The notes under the pieces are model-generated. The model made no database searches and was not told the DNA's origin. It worked only from the letters and a program-made list of their open reading frames with translations. Below are positions 1 through 9,601 of a stretch of 64,000 nucleotides of DNA, one piece after another; position 1 is the first letter of the stretch, and the number at the start of each line of letters is the position of its first letter. Origin of the DNA: Aliamphritea spongicola (GTDB taxonomy: Bacteria > Pseudomonadota > Gammaproteobacteria > Pseudomonadales > Balneatricaceae); contig AP025283.1 of NCBI GenBank assembly GCA_024347235.1, positions 4,898,001-4,962,000 on the forward strand, read 5' to 3'. Made by a program: the position numbers and the translations under genes.

Positions 1-1239
1 CTGAGACTCCGCCTGTACCGCCCGGTACAGCTCACCGGAGGTATAGTAAGAACCCGGGCGGGGTACGAACTGTGGCTTGGCCCGTTTACGCTTATAATGC
101 TGCGCTGATACACGTCCCAGTGTGAACAGTGACAGCACGCCTGCGGCAACCGCCATAAAGCCAAATAACCCTTGTGGGCCAAACCAGCTGATGCCGTTAC
201 TGCTCAGCAGCGGGCCGGCGATTGCACCGATACTGTAACCCACCATCAGCGCACCGGCGGTTTGCATCCGCCGCTCCGGTTTTGCCCAGTCATTGGCATG
301 GGCCGCTGCCAGTGAGTAAATGGTAAATGCCAGACTGCCATATAAGAAACTGCTCGCCAGCAACAGCTCGGGCCGCAGATAGAACTCAACCTGCAGGGCG
401 ATTGCCGCACAGATCAGCACCACCAGCCCGGCAACCACCGCAATTACCTTGCGCCGCTCGATCCGGTCCGAGAGTTTGCCAATGGGCGTTTGCAGCACCA
501 GCCCGCCACAGATTCCCAACGCCATAAACCAGGAAATCTGCTCCGCACTCAGCTCTACCTGCAGGGCAAATAACGGCCCCATGGTGTTAAAAGATGCGCT
601 GAGAAAACCGGCACAGGCAGCGCCAAGAAAGCCCACCGGCGTGGTCCGCAGGGTCGGCATTATTTTCAGAGGCTCCGGCGGATCCGGCTGCGGCTCGGCG
701 GTCCGGGTCAGGGCTACCGGCACCAGACAAAACGAAAAGCAGATGGAGGCCATGACAAACAGCTGATAGCCGCTTGGATCCTGCAGCAACAAGAACAGCT
801 GGGCACCGCCAGCCCCCAGATAGTTAACGATCATATAGATCGCCAGCAGGCCGCCCCGGTGCTGGTTACTGACCCCGGCGTTCAGCCAGCTTTCGGTGAC
901 CATCAGCAAACCGGCCATGGCAAAGCCGGATACCAGCCGCAGGCCGAACCAGAATACCGGATCGGTCCAGAGCATATGCGCCAGAGGGATCATTGAAATA
1001 ATGGAAGCAAAGACACTGAAGGTCCGGATATAACCCACCCGATCCACCAGATAACCGGTATATCTCGCGCCAAAGAACAGCCCGATGAAATAGCCACTCA
1101 TGATGATACCGGTCAGCTCAGTGGAGAAACCTTCCAGATTACTGCGCAGGCTCAGCAGGGTCATGAACAGACCGTTGCCAATCAGCAAACAGCCGTGACT
1201 TAGCAGTAGTGCAGAAACACGCTTGAGTAACGCGCCCAT
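1..1239 (-). CDS. MFS transporter, YcaD-like (C-terminus outside window)
   Basis: This reading frame is open from the ATG at 1239 to the window edge (413 codons, no stop), so the C-terminus is missing. The protein is strongly hydrophobic with about 12 predicted membrane segments. An early loop reads GARYTGYLVDRVGY, the MFS loop 2-3 signature region, and a segment SWLNAGVSNQHRGGLLAIYM resembles the equivalent part of E. coli YcaD. The middle loop GKLSDRIERRKVI is the repeated half-signature. It is probably a small-molecule exporter; the substrate cannot be told. Unlike most genes here it shows no frameshift within the window. Confidence 0.8.
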   Translation of the reverse strand, partial: MGALLKRVSALLLSHGCLLIGNGLFMTLLSLRSNLEGFSTELTGIIMSGYFIGLFFGARYTGYLVDRVGYIRTFSVFASIISMIPLAHMLWTDPVFWFGLRLVSGFAMAGLLMVTESWLNAGVSNQHRGGLLAIYMIVNYLGAGGAQLFLLLQDPSGYQLFVMASICFSFCLVPVALTRTAEPQPDPPEPLKIMPTLRTTPVGFLGAACAGFLSASFNTMGPLFALQVELSAEQISWFMALGICGGLVLQTPIGKLSDRIERRKVIAVVAGLVVLICAAIALQVEFYLRPELLLASSFLYGSLAFTIYSLAAAHANDWAKPERRMQTAGALMVGYSIGAIAGPLLSSNGISWFGPQGLFGFMAVAAGVLSLFTLGRVSAQHYKRKRAKPQFVPRPGSYYTSGELYRAVQAESQ

Positions 1240-1463
1240 GGTGGCCTCAGTTTAATCGCTGGGAAATCATCCGGTGATCCGGCTATTCTGGCTGAGCCCC
1301 GGGGTTTCGCCAGTATTTTCAACGCAAATTTACAACCAGCCGACCGGCCTGTCGCAGCCGGGTAAAAACCACCGGATAATCCGCCTGAGACTGCTCCTGC
1401 AAGACACGCTGTTCAGAAAGTCATTTCAAATTAACTTTTCAAAAGGCCTTTCAGAAAGTCTTC

Positions 1464-1780
1464 TCAAAAAACGAGCGGAATCGACTGTTCTTCCGCACGC
1501 AGGGTATAGCCGGCACAGGCTTCATCATGGGGATCACCTGTACCAGCTCCGCTTTATGCAACCCGGCCTTGCGGCAAATGTCATAGGCCTGGGTGATATT
1601 CTGACAGGTCAGGATATCGCCCTGATCATTTTGCAGTAATGCCTTCATCGGCACATGATTATCATCACCGGGGTATTCATACTGACACTCGATGACCAGC
1701 GGGCTGCAGCCTGACTCAAAGAACCGCATATTGGTCACCGCACCGGCATGGGCCAGTTGGGTAAATTGGGATATCTGCAT
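1464..1780 (-). CDS. DUF6482 family protein (one frameshift)
   Basis: A short protein of unknown function beginning MQISQFTQLAHAGAVTNMR. The last part is out of frame as read. Adding one base to the G run at 1529-1532 (C on the coding strand) gives VQVIPHDEACAGYTLRAEE and a stop at 1464, about 105 residues. The N-terminal 'xLxxLAxAGxV' pattern and the C-terminal HDEACG-like block match my memory of the DUF6482 family of Pseudomonas-like bacteria. No signal peptide or membrane segment is visible. It lies downstream of nothing co-oriented except the Crp-like gene 50 bp upstream, so the two may be cotranscribed. Confidence 0.6.
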
Positions 1781-1829
1781 ACTAACCTCCTGCCGGCAGA
1801 ATCGCTGCAGAGGTTATTGAAGGGAACGG

Positions 1830-2522
1830 TCAGCGCAAATCCTTACAGGCAATTTGCTGTAAAGCATCACGGTTGATGATTTCAAAAACCCCGGCATGCT
1901 GCTCCACCAGACTGTCGTCTTCCAGTTCACCAAGGGCAATACTCGCCGTTGGCCGGGACATACCTGTCAGTTTAGCCAAATCTGCGTGGGTCAGTTTCAA
2001 TAAGTTCACCGCGGCTGTTTCCCGGGCAGCGGCTGCCCGGTTTTTCATCCAGTTCCAGCAGCTTACGGGCCAGCCGGCTGCGAGCATCTTTAAACACCAG
2101 ATCTTCAATGCTGAAGCGGGCACGGTCAGAACGTTTCTCCACCTGCTGACTGACCTCCAGGCTGAATTCCCCGGAACGGTGCATCACATCCAGAAAGACA
2201 TCTCTGGACACTTTGAGCACCAGCCCCGCCTCAACCACTTCGGCAAAGCTGCGTCGCTGGCGATCACCCAAAACAGCCAGTTCACCGAAGATTTCCCCGG
2301 CTTAATAAAACCAAAGGTAAATTCACCGCCGTTTGAAGAGGTTCTGAAAATCCGCACCAGACCTTTTTCCAGTAGAAACACCGCGTCTGCTTCAAGGTTT
2401 GGGGTGAACACCATCTCACGGGGCGCAAACTCCATCACTCGCGAGGCACAGCGTAAAGCCTCCTGATCATCCGCCGACAGACGGTCCAGCCAGTTCAGTG
2501 ATTCCAGATGCCAGTGACTCAA
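1830..2522 (-). CDS. Crp/Fnr-family transcriptional regulator (two frameshifts)
   Basis: Three overlapping frames join into a regulator of about 230 residues. The N-terminal half is a cyclic-nucleotide-type beta-barrel (VFLLEKGLVRIFRTSSNGGE, then a repaired EIFGELAVLGDRQRRSF). A dimerisation helix follows (RARFSIEDLVFKDARSRL), then a winged helix-turn-helix (LTHADLAKLTGMSRPTASIA). Repair needs one extra base in the run at 2295-2298 and one fewer in the T run at 2041-2045. The phosphate-binding Arg of cAMP receptors is not obvious and no Fnr iron-sulfur cysteines are seen. The effector is therefore unknown. Confidence 0.75.
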
Positions 2523-2656
2523 ATTCAGTTCTCCGTGTTAGCTATCTAACAGATTGCAGGATGACGCCCGCCTAGGATAGCGCCTCAGGCATCTGAAAGT
2601 GAATATACCCGGTGCCATTCAATGTAATAACACGATATGGAAAGAGTGAAACTGTC

Positions 2657-2973
2657 ATGAACCTGAAGAAAATTGCCGCCCCTTGACCGCTGTGCTGCTG
2701 AGCACCGGTGCGACTGCTGTAATGGCCGGAGCAGATGAAACCGTCACGGTTGTGGATACCTACACCTGCGAACAGCTGGTTGCGCTGGACTATGAAAACG
2801 TACCGACAGCGGTTTACTACATTGAAGGCTTTTCGGATGCCGACGGTATGCCTGAAGAAGTGACCGAAGAAGACTTTGTCTCCGTACCGGTAGAGCGGGT
2901 TTACAACTACTGCTACGCCAATCCTGAAGTGGTTGTCAGCGACGTTATCGACCAGTTCGACGACGAAGCCTGA
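2657..2973 (+). CDS. HdeA-family periplasmic protein (one frameshift in signal peptide)
   Basis: The ATG at 2657 starts MNLKKIAAP, which hits a stop after nine codons. Adding one C to the run at 2679-2682 joins it to LTAVLLSTGATAVMAGA, giving a complete Sec signal peptide and a protein of about 105 residues. The mature part has the HdeA layout: TCEQLVALDYENVPTAVYY, then a second cysteine in VERVYNYCYANP, consistent with the single disulfide of that acid-stress chaperone family. The acidic tail DVIDQFDDEA is prominent. Family assignment is by pattern; a role in acid resistance is inference. Confidence 0.65.
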
Positions 2974-2990
2974 TCCCTTCTGACCCTGTT

Positions 2991-3066
2991 TGCCTGTCAG
3001 GCGCGATCCCCGGATACAGGGAAGTGTATCCGGAGCCTCTTCACCCCGAGTGCGTTCTGACAGGCA
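2991..3066. repeat. Nested inverted repeat downstream of hdeA-like gene
   Basis: An outer perfect 10-bp inverted repeat, TGCCTGTCAG at 2991-3000 and CTGACAGGCA at 3057-3066, encloses a second hairpin, CCGGATAC at 3010-3017 and GTATCCGG at 3026-3033. It begins 17 bp after the HdeA-like stop. There is no T tract, so it is not a canonical terminator. It may protect the transcript 3' end or be a REP-like element. Confidence 0.5.
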
Positions 3067-3182
3067 CCTCTTACATACAAGAATCCCATGCCGGCACTCA
3101 GAAAACTCCTGCTAATTTCCGGCCTGAGCCTTACTGCACTACCGTTCAGTATATTTATGCAAGATAAAAACCTTTGTAGCCT

Positions 3183-4348
3183 GTGCCGGTGGACCTGAAC
3201 GGATACTCGACCATGCAAACATTTTCCCGTCTTCCCTTTGAATTGCTGGCCACACCGCTGGCATCTATCTTCGGCAGCGGCTTTCTGGTCATCGTGCCAG
3301 TACTGGCACAAAGCGCCGGCCCCTACATGACAGTTGCCATGGCAGCGGTGTGTTTGCTGGCGTATCTGGTGGGCAGCATCATCCGGCATAACATCCGGGT
3401 CGCAGAGCCCCTGTTAGCGGATGGCCAGGACTCTACCCTGAACTTTCTTGAACGCAGCGCCGACATCAGCATTGTCGTCGCCTATGTGATCTCCATTACC
3501 CTCTACCTGCATATACTGGCTTCATTTGTGCTCTCCGGCATTGGCCAGGATACTCCGCTGTATAACAACCTGCTGACCTCTGCGGTCATCATTATCATCG
3601 CCGGTGTGGGCATCTGGCGCGGGCTGGGGTGCTGGGCTTTATGGAAAAATGGGCACTGTACGTTACCTTCATACTGATCGCCCTGGTACTGGCAGGCTTT
3701 GGCCTGTTCGATTTTCAGGCCTGGCAACAGAACGCCCTGCAGATGCCTGCTGCACAGTTTAACGACCTGTGGCAGACCTGCAGCATCATTGCCGGCACCC
3801 TGATTGTAGTGCAGGGCTTTGAAACACCCCGCTATCTGGGCGAACAGTACACAGCAGATTTACGCATTCAGGCCTCCCGGCAATCACAGCTGATTTCCGC
3901 CAGTATCTATATTCTGTTTGTATTGCTGGCCATGCCACTGGTGCCATCCCTGAACGGGGTATTCGATGATCACAGCCTGATTACACTGGCAGGCCTCTCG
4001 GCCTTTGGCTTCCTGCCAGCGGCCGTTATTTTTGCGGCGGTACTGAGCCAGTTTTCCGCGGCGGTTGCCGATACACTGGCCGCCAGCGGTAACCTCAGTG
4101 AGATTTCTGCCAAACGGATCAGCACTCCGGTCAGCTACCTGCTGATCGCCGGCTTTGCCCTGCTGCTCACCTGGAGTGCCGATACCTTTGAAATTCTGGC
4201 GCTGGCCTCCCGGGCTTTCGCTGCCTACTATGCGCTGCAGTGTCTGGTCGCCTGGCGGGCAACCGACTCCGCACGGGTGAAAAGCAGCAGCCTGATACTC
4301 ACCGCGATCATGCTGTATATTGTGATTTTTGCGGTACCTGTGGGTTAA
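3183..4348 (+). CDS. Polytopic membrane transporter, APC-superfamily-like (one frameshift)
   Basis: A hydrophobic protein of about 388 residues with roughly 10-11 membrane segments and an N-terminal GSGFLVIVPVLA segment typical of the unwound first helix of APC-fold carriers. The two halves are in different frames. One extra G in the run at 3626-3629 joins RGLG to VLGFMEKWALYVTF. I do not recognise a specific family and cannot name a substrate. The start is uncertain: GTG 3183, GTG 3189 and ATG 3213 are all possible, and a stop lies directly upstream of 3183. The marC-type gene follows 17 bp downstream, so they probably form an operon. Confidence 0.6.
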
Positions 4349-4365
4349 TAAAAAGAGAATAAAAC

Positions 4366-5000
4366 ATGGAAAACATAGCGTTACATGCTGCAACCGTATT
4401 CATGGGCTTTTTCGCCATCATGAATCCAATCGCCAATGTGCCGGTCTTTCTGGGCCTCACCAGTCAGGACGACAGCCAGACCACCCGGGCCATTGCCTTT
4501 CGTTCGCTGCTGATTGCCTTTATCGTCATTGCGGTATTCTCGGTAGCCGGCAAATACATTTTTCAGCTGTTTGGCCTGAGCCTGCCAGCCTTCCGGATTA
4601 CCGGCGGTATTCTGGTCTTTCTGATCGGATTTCATATGCTGCAGGGCAATCAGTCCAAAGTACAGCAACCCCACGGTTGTGACCCGGCCAAAGCCAAAGA
4701 AGCGGCACTGGGTGTCGCTGTATCACCACTGGCCATGCCGATTCTCGCAGGCCCCGGCACCATCGCCACCGCTATGAACTTCGCCTCCGGTGGCGGCTTC
4801 ACTGAGCTGGTAACCACCGTCAGCATGTTCGCAGTACTCTGTATCATCACCTATGTGTTTTTGTCTCCGGCGAACGTTTAGTACGCTTTATCGGCGAAAA
4901 TGCCCTGCAGGTAATCACCCGGATGATGGGCCTGATTCTGGCGGTCATCGGTACCCAGATGGCCATTGAAGGTATTCAGGGTGCATTTAAGCTAACCTGA
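4366..5000 (+). CDS. MarC/UPF0056 family inner-membrane protein (one frameshift)
   Basis: About 211 residues with six predicted membrane segments. Diagnostic blocks are FFAIMNPIANVPVFLGLT near the N-terminus, FRITGGILVFLIGFHML in the middle, and SPLAMPILAGPGTIATAM, all characteristic of MarC/YhgN proteins. As read the frame ends at 4881. One extra T in the run at 4858-4862 restores FVSGERLVRFIGENALQV and the C-terminal helix, ending at the TGA at 5000. The family function is poorly defined; the old link to multiple antibiotic resistance has not held up. It ends at a bidirectional terminator shared with glmS. Confidence 0.85.
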
Positions 5001-5032
5001 TCTTCAGTGCTTTCAGCATTACCACCACAAAC

Positions 5033-5062
5033 AAAAATGCCGGCGAGAACGCCGGCATTTTT
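5033..5062. terminator. Bidirectional rho-independent terminator
   Basis: A perfect stem AAAAATGCCGGCG / CGCCGGCATTTTT with an AGAA loop lies between the convergent marC-type gene and glmS. A and T runs on both flanks let it serve both strands. Confidence 0.9.
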
Positions 5063-5083
5063 ATGACTGCAAAACAGTATCGG

Positions 5084-6922
5084 TTACTCAACCGTTACGG
5101 ATTTCGCCAGATTTCGTGGCTGATCCACATCGGTGCCTTTCAGCACAGCCACGTAGTAAGACAGCAACTGCAGCGGGATGGAATACACGATCGGCGCCAT
5201 ATCTTTACAGACATCCGGAATATTCAGCAGATAACAGCTGTCGTCACCTTCTTCAATCTGAATACGGCTGTCAGCAAACAGGAACAGCTGACCGCCACGG
5301 GCGCGGACTTCTTCCAGATTCGCCTGCAGCTTTTCCAGCAATGAGTTATTCGGCGCAACCGCAACGATCGGCATGTTATCATCCACCAGCGCCAGCGGGC
5401 CGTGCTTCAGCTCACCGGCCGGATAAGCTTCCGCATGAATGTAGGAGATCTCTTTCAGCTTCAGGGCGCCTTCCACAGCCACCGGGAACATCGTACCGCG
5501 GCCCAGGAACAGGGTGTGGTTTTTATCCACGAAGCGTTCAGCCATCAGCTGAATATCCGCATCCATCTTCAGCACTTCATCACACAGCGCAGACAGACCT
5601 TCCAGCTTGGCCACCATATCCGCTTCAGCTTCTTCGCCGAAGCCAGTCCGGCGGGCCAGAATCAGGGTGGTCAGCATCAGGGCAACTAACTGGCTGGTGA
5701 AAGCCTTGGTGGAAGCCACGCCGATTTCCGGCCCGGCATTGGTCATCAGGCACAGATCCGATTCCCGCACCAGCGAACTGCCCGGCACGTTACAGATCGT
5801 CAGTGATGCCAGATACCCCTGGGTCTTGGCGTCACGCAGGGCCGCCAGAGTATCCGCCGTTTCACCGGACTGTGAAATGGTCACAAACAGGGTGCCCGGC
5901 AAACAAACGGTGCGGCGGTAACGGAATTCACTGGCCACATCCACCATGCATGGGATACCCGCATGACGTTCGATCCAGTACTTCGCCACCATACCGGCAT
6001 TAAAGCTGGTACCGCAGGCAACGATCTGGACACACTTAACCTGATCAAACAGTTCACCGGCCTCGGTGCCGAATACCTGCTCCAGCACCTTGCCCTTGCT
6101 GATGCGGCCTTCCAGCACGGCATCAATCACCTTCGGCTGTTCGTAAATCTCTTTCAGCATGTAGTGGCGGTATTCACCCTTATCAGCTACATCATGGCCG
6201 TGCTCAAACTGCAGCACTTCACGCTCTGTCTGCTGGCCACTGGCATCTTCAACCTGCACATCATGCTGGCTGATGATCGCCAGATCACCTTCTTCAAGAT
6301 AGATGAAACGGTCAGTCACCTGCAGCAAAGCGAGCGGATCGGAGGCAATGAAGTTTTCTTCCACACCGACACCGATGACCAGCGGGCTGCCCATCCGGGT
6401 AGCAATCAGGCGATCCGGCTGTTGCCGGTCAATTACCGCCAGCGCATAAGCACCGTGCAGGCGTTTCACCGTCGCTTTAACCGCATCATCCAGCTGAGCA
6501 CCGGCAGTCACTGCCCGGTGAATCAGGTGGGTAACCACTTCGGTATCTGTATCAGACAGGAAACTGTAGCCTTCGGCCTGCAGTTCAGCCCGCAGCTCAG
6601 CATGGTTTTCAATAATACCGTTGTGCACGATGGCAATACGATCACCGGACAGATGCGGGTGCGCATTACGCTGTTCCGGCTTACCGTGGGTTGCCCAGCG
6701 GGTGTGGGCGATCCCCAGCGCACCGGGCAGAGACTGTTCTTCCAGGGCATTCGCCAGCTCGGCGACCTTACCCAGACGCTTCAGCGCCGCCAGGCTGCTG
6801 TCAGCCCCGTTATAGACGGCCATACCGGCTGAGTCATAGCCACGGTACTCAAGACGTTTCAGGCCTTCCAGCAGGATAGCCGCGATATTTCGGCTGGCAA
6901 TTGCACCAACGATTCCACACAT
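5084..6922 (-). CDS. glmS: Glucosamine--fructose-6-phosphate aminotransferase (isomerizing)
   Basis: An intact 612-residue enzyme that makes glucosamine-6-phosphate from fructose-6-phosphate and glutamine, the entry step to UDP-GlcNAc. The N-terminal nucleophile is Cys2 (MCGIVGAIASRN) and the glutaminase domain contains RLEYRGYDSAG and HTRWATHG. Two SIS isomerase domains follow, with CGTSFNAG and SQSGETADT as sugar-phosphate sites, and the protein ends DQPRNLAKSVTVE as usual for GlmS. Length matches the family. It follows glmU by 26 bp on the same strand. No ribozyme riboswitch is visible upstream, as expected outside Gram-positives. Confidence 0.98.
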   Translation of the reverse strand: MCGIVGAIASRNIAAILLEGLKRLEYRGYDSAGMAVYNGADSSLAALKRLGKVAELANALEEQSLPGALGIAHTRWATHGKPEQRNAHPHLSGDRIAIVHNGIIENHAELRAELQAEGYSFLSDTDTEVVTHLIHRAVTAGAQLDDAVKATVKRLHGAYALAVIDRQQPDRLIATRMGSPLVIGVGVEENFIASDPLALLQVTDRFIYLEEGDLAIISQHDVQVEDASGQQTEREVLQFEHGHDVADKGEYRHYMLKEIYEQPKVIDAVLEGRISKGKVLEQVFGTEAGELFDQVKCVQIVACGTSFNAGMVAKYWIERHAGIPCMVDVASEFRYRRTVCLPGTLFVTISQSGETADTLAALRDAKTQGYLASLTICNVPGSSLVRESDLCLMTNAGPEIGVASTKAFTSQLVALMLTTLILARRTGFGEEAEADMVAKLEGLSALCDEVLKMDADIQLMAERFVDKNHTLFLGRGTMFPVAVEGALKLKEISYIHAEAYPAGELKHGPLALVDDNMPIVAVAPNNSLLEKLQANLEEVRARGGQLFLFADSRIQIEEGDDSCYLLNIPDVCKDMAPIVYSIPLQLLSYYVAVLKGTDVDQPRNLAKSVTVE

Positions 6923-6948
6923 AACTGTTCTTCCTTCTGATGCAGTGC

Positions 6949-8331
6949 TTACTGGTCTTTAGCGGCTTTCTGGTCCACCGGACGCTGCCAGCCTTTGATA
7001 TTGGTCTGCCGCGCCCGGCTCACGGCCAGCTCTGCATCATTAACATTTTTACTGACGGTTGAACCGGCACCCACGGTGGCGTTTTCACCGATTTTCACCG
7101 GGGCAACAAGGGCACTGTTCGAGCCGATAAATGCGCCGGCACCGATCTCCGTCTTAAACTTATTTACACCGTCGTAGTTACAGGTAATGGTACCGGCACC
7201 AATGTTAGCGCCCGGGCCAACTTCAGCATCACCGACGTAGCTCAGGTGATTCACCTTACTGCCTGCACCGATGTTCGCTTTCTTGGTTTCAACAAAGTTA
7301 CCCACCTTGGCACCCAGCGCCAGACGGCTGCCAGGACGCAGACGGGCAAACGGACCAATATCCGAATCACCGGCCAGCTCCGCCTGCTCCAGTACAGAGT
7401 TGGCTTTAATGTGGCAGCCATCGCCAATCACCGAGTCTTCGATTACACAGTTCGGCTCAATGGTGACGTTATTACCCAGTACAACCTTACCTTTGAACAC
7501 CACATTGATATCAATGCTGACATCCGTACCAACTGTCAGATCACCACGGACATCCAGCCGGGCCGGATCTGCCAGGGTAACACCCTGCTCCATCAGTGAG
7601 CGGGCCTGTTGCTGCTGAAACCAGCGCTCCAGCTCAGCCTGCTGCATACGGTTGTTAATGCCCTGTACTTCCTGTTCGGTATCCGGCTGCATGGTGGTGA
7701 TTGTCATGCCGGAAGACGCCGCCATGGCGATGACATCCGTCAGGTAATATTCACCCTGCGCGTTATCGGAAGACAGCTGTGGCAACCATTCATGCAGTTT
7801 GCTGGCGGCAACCGCCAGAATACCGGTGTTCACTTCAGTAATGGCTAACTGATCTGCGGTGGCATCTTTATGTTCAACAATGGCACTGACCCGGGCCTGT
7901 TCGTCCCGCACAATACGGCCGTAGCCGGTCGGGTCATCCAGTTTCACCGTCAGCAGGGCAAAGTCACCCTGTTCAGCAATTTCCACCAGACGTGCCATGG
8001 TTTCAGCTTTGGTCAGCGGCACATCGCCGTACAGCACCAGTGCAATGGAATCTTCGGCAATATTTGGCATCGCCTGCGCCACCGCATGGCCGGTACCTAA
8101 CTGTTCAGCCTGTACTGCAAATGTCAGTGGCTGGCCGGACAACGCTTCCTTAAGGTGATCCGCCCCGTGACCAATAACAACATGGGCGTTATTCGCCGGT
8201 AACTGGCTGGCAGCATCAATGACCCACTGTACCATCGGCTTGCCGGCAATTTTATGCAGCACTTTGGGTAATGAGGATTTCATACGGCTGCCCTGGCCGG
8301 CAGCAAGAATTATCGTATTAAGAGTTGTCAC
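6949..8331 (-). CDS. glmU: Bifunctional UDP-GlcNAc pyrophosphorylase / GlcN-1-P acetyltransferase
   Basis: Intact at 460 residues. The N-terminal uridylyltransferase domain has the signature LAAGQGSRMKSSLPKVLHK at residues 11-29. The C-terminal half is a left-handed beta-helix with hexapeptide repeats (IGDGCHIKANSVLEQ, VGNFVETKKANIGAG), and carries LSYVGDAEVG and the acetyl-CoA region GAGTITCNYDG. Together with GlmS it supplies UDP-GlcNAc for peptidoglycan and LPS. In many gammaproteobacteria glmU lies directly after atpC; here atpC is about 52 kb away on the same strand. Confidence 0.98.
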   Translation of the reverse strand: MTTLNTIILAAGQGSRMKSSLPKVLHKIAGKPMVQWVIDAASQLPANNAHVVIGHGADHLKEALSGQPLTFAVQAEQLGTGHAVAQAMPNIAEDSIALVLYGDVPLTKAETMARLVEIAEQGDFALLTVKLDDPTGYGRIVRDEQARVSAIVEHKDATADQLAITEVNTGILAVAASKLHEWLPQLSSDNAQGEYYLTDVIAMAASSGMTITTMQPDTEQEVQGINNRMQQAELERWFQQQQARSLMEQGVTLADPARLDVRGDLTVGTDVSIDINVVFKGKVVLGNNVTIEPNCVIEDSVIGDGCHIKANSVLEQAELAGDSDIGPFARLRPGSRLALGAKVGNFVETKKANIGAGSKVNHLSYVGDAEVGPGANIGAGTITCNYDGVNKFKTEIGAGAFIGSNSALVAPVKIGENATVGAGSTVSKNVNDAELAVSRARQTNIKGWQRPVDQKAAKDQ

Positions 8332-8439
8332 AACAGAGGCTTCCCTGAAAGAATTTTTGTCCGGGTCAGGTCAATTCCAATTGACATAACCTTATGAATG
8401 GTTGCACTTTAAGCGATACAGGTACAGATGCAATACAAA

Positions 8440-8459
8440 TTGTCACAAAAAAATGACAA
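8440..8459. promoter_or_regulatory. Candidate operator in the glmU-trmB divergent region
   Basis: TTGTCA and TGACAA form a perfect inverted repeat with an 8-bp A-rich spacer, ending 24 bp before the TrmB-like start. Position and symmetry suit autoregulation by the TrmB-like protein, possibly also affecting glmU. This is inference from symmetry only. Confidence 0.4.
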
Positions 8460-8483
8460 ATAATACGACGTAAATCACCCGCT

Positions 8484-9223
8484 ATGAATGAACAGATTTT
8501 TGAACTGCTCGACCTTTCCAAACGGGAGGTCAAAATCTACCGTGCTCTGCTGGCATTAGGGCCCAGTTCGATCCGGGTCATTGCTGAAAAATCCGGCATC
8601 AACCGGGGCACCACCTACGAATGCCTTAAGGCATTACAGAGTAAGGGCGTTATCAGCTATCTGCCCAAGGGCAAACGGCGGCTGTTCTCCCCCGCGAGCC
8701 AGACGTCCTTCTCCAGCTGGCCCAGGACAAACAGCGTAACCTGGATCAGGCCATTGAACAGCTAAAGACCCGGGTAATCCCTGACATGCATCATCTGATG
8801 CCGGATTTTAATGCCGCTAACGTCAGCTATTACGAAGGGGACGCCGGTATTGAATGGGTATTACGGGACATTCTCAGTACCGTTTCAGCACAGGAGAAAA
8901 AGGAATATTCGATCTTTTCCTCCAAGCCAATCCGGGCACACCTGTACCGGCCCTTCCCAAACTTTACTTTGCAGCGGATTCAGCGGGGCATTGAAGTAAA
9001 GGTAATCGCCATCGGTGACGGCGGTGAAGATGCAGAACTGAGTGAACGTAAATGGATTAAAACCGACGGCCCGGTGGATGCTGCCTATATCGCAATCTAC
9101 CCGCCTAAATGTGCGATTATTTCACTGGCATCTCACAATTATCCCACCGCAGTGGTCATCGATTCAAAAGAAGTTGCCGCCGCCCAGCAGATTATTTTTC
9201 AGACATTATGGGGACTTTTGTAA
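8484..9223 (+). CDS. TrmB-family transcriptional regulator (one frameshift)
   Basis: About 246 residues. The N-terminal winged helix (LDLSKREVKIYRALLALG, then IAEKSGINRGTTYECLKALQ) matches TrmB-type regulators. Adding one C to the run at 8689-8693 joins LFSPREPDVLLQLAQDKQ to a C-terminal effector-like domain containing YYEGDAGIEWVLRDILSTV, as in TrmB proteins that sense sugars or other small ligands. It is divergent from glmU and lies upstream of the bufferin-type operon, but a strong hairpin separates it from that operon. Its target is unknown. Confidence 0.75.
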
Positions 9224-9251
9224 GGAAAATTTTTCAGATTCAGCCGCCGGT

Positions 9252-9279
9252 GAAACTGAAAAAGGCGTTTTTCAGTTTC
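9252..9279. terminator. Terminator downstream of trmB-like gene
   Basis: A perfect 12-bp stem, GAAACTGAAAAA / TTTTTCAGTTTC, with a GGCG loop lies 28 bp after the TrmB-like stop. A T-rich tail follows the right arm. It should separate trmB transcription from the buf-like operon. Confidence 0.65.
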
Positions 9280-9601
9280 GTTTCCCGCCAGAGCAAAAAA
9301 ATCAGATAATTTTTGCTACCGTCAAGGCCTTTTTCTGCCCTGAAAACCTTGCCCCACTCATATCGCTGAAAGCCCTGTCATTATGGGCAATGTAGCACGG
9401 CTTCGCCCGCCAAAATTCAGCCAGCTGCTATACTCATTTTCGCTGTTTTAAAAAATTTGGCTGTACAAAGAATCACTTAGAGTGTGTGTTTTCAGTTTTG
9501 TTTCATATAAGCGGACTAATTTTATATGGCACTGTGTGCACTCCAATATCTCGCTTCAATTGGAATCCAAGAAGCGTCTATTACCGTCAGGAGATTTAAA
9601 A
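9280..9601 (+). promoter_or_regulatory. Upstream region of the bufferin-like operon
   Basis: This 322-bp AT-rich stretch holds no credible gene. A weak sigma70-like promoter can be drawn: TTGTTT at 9498-9503, a 17-bp spacer, and TTTATA at 9521-9526. A clear ribosome binding site (CAGGAG near 9588-9593) precedes the precursor ATG. I see no classical copper-repressor operator, but ECF-sigma promoters would be easy to miss by eye. Confidence 0.35.

Noticed and set aside
2683..2973. TTG start for the HdeA-like protein
   Set aside because: It would remove the charged start of the signal peptide. The upstream ATG at 2657 joined by a one-base repair gives a normal signal sequence.
5963..6832. Long open frame antisense to glmS (289 codons)
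   Set aside because: Shadow of a highly biased coding sequence; no ribosome site and no recognisable protein.
5063..6949. glmS ribozyme or other riboswitch upstream of glmS
   Set aside because: Only 26 bp separate glmU from glmS and no such structure fits.
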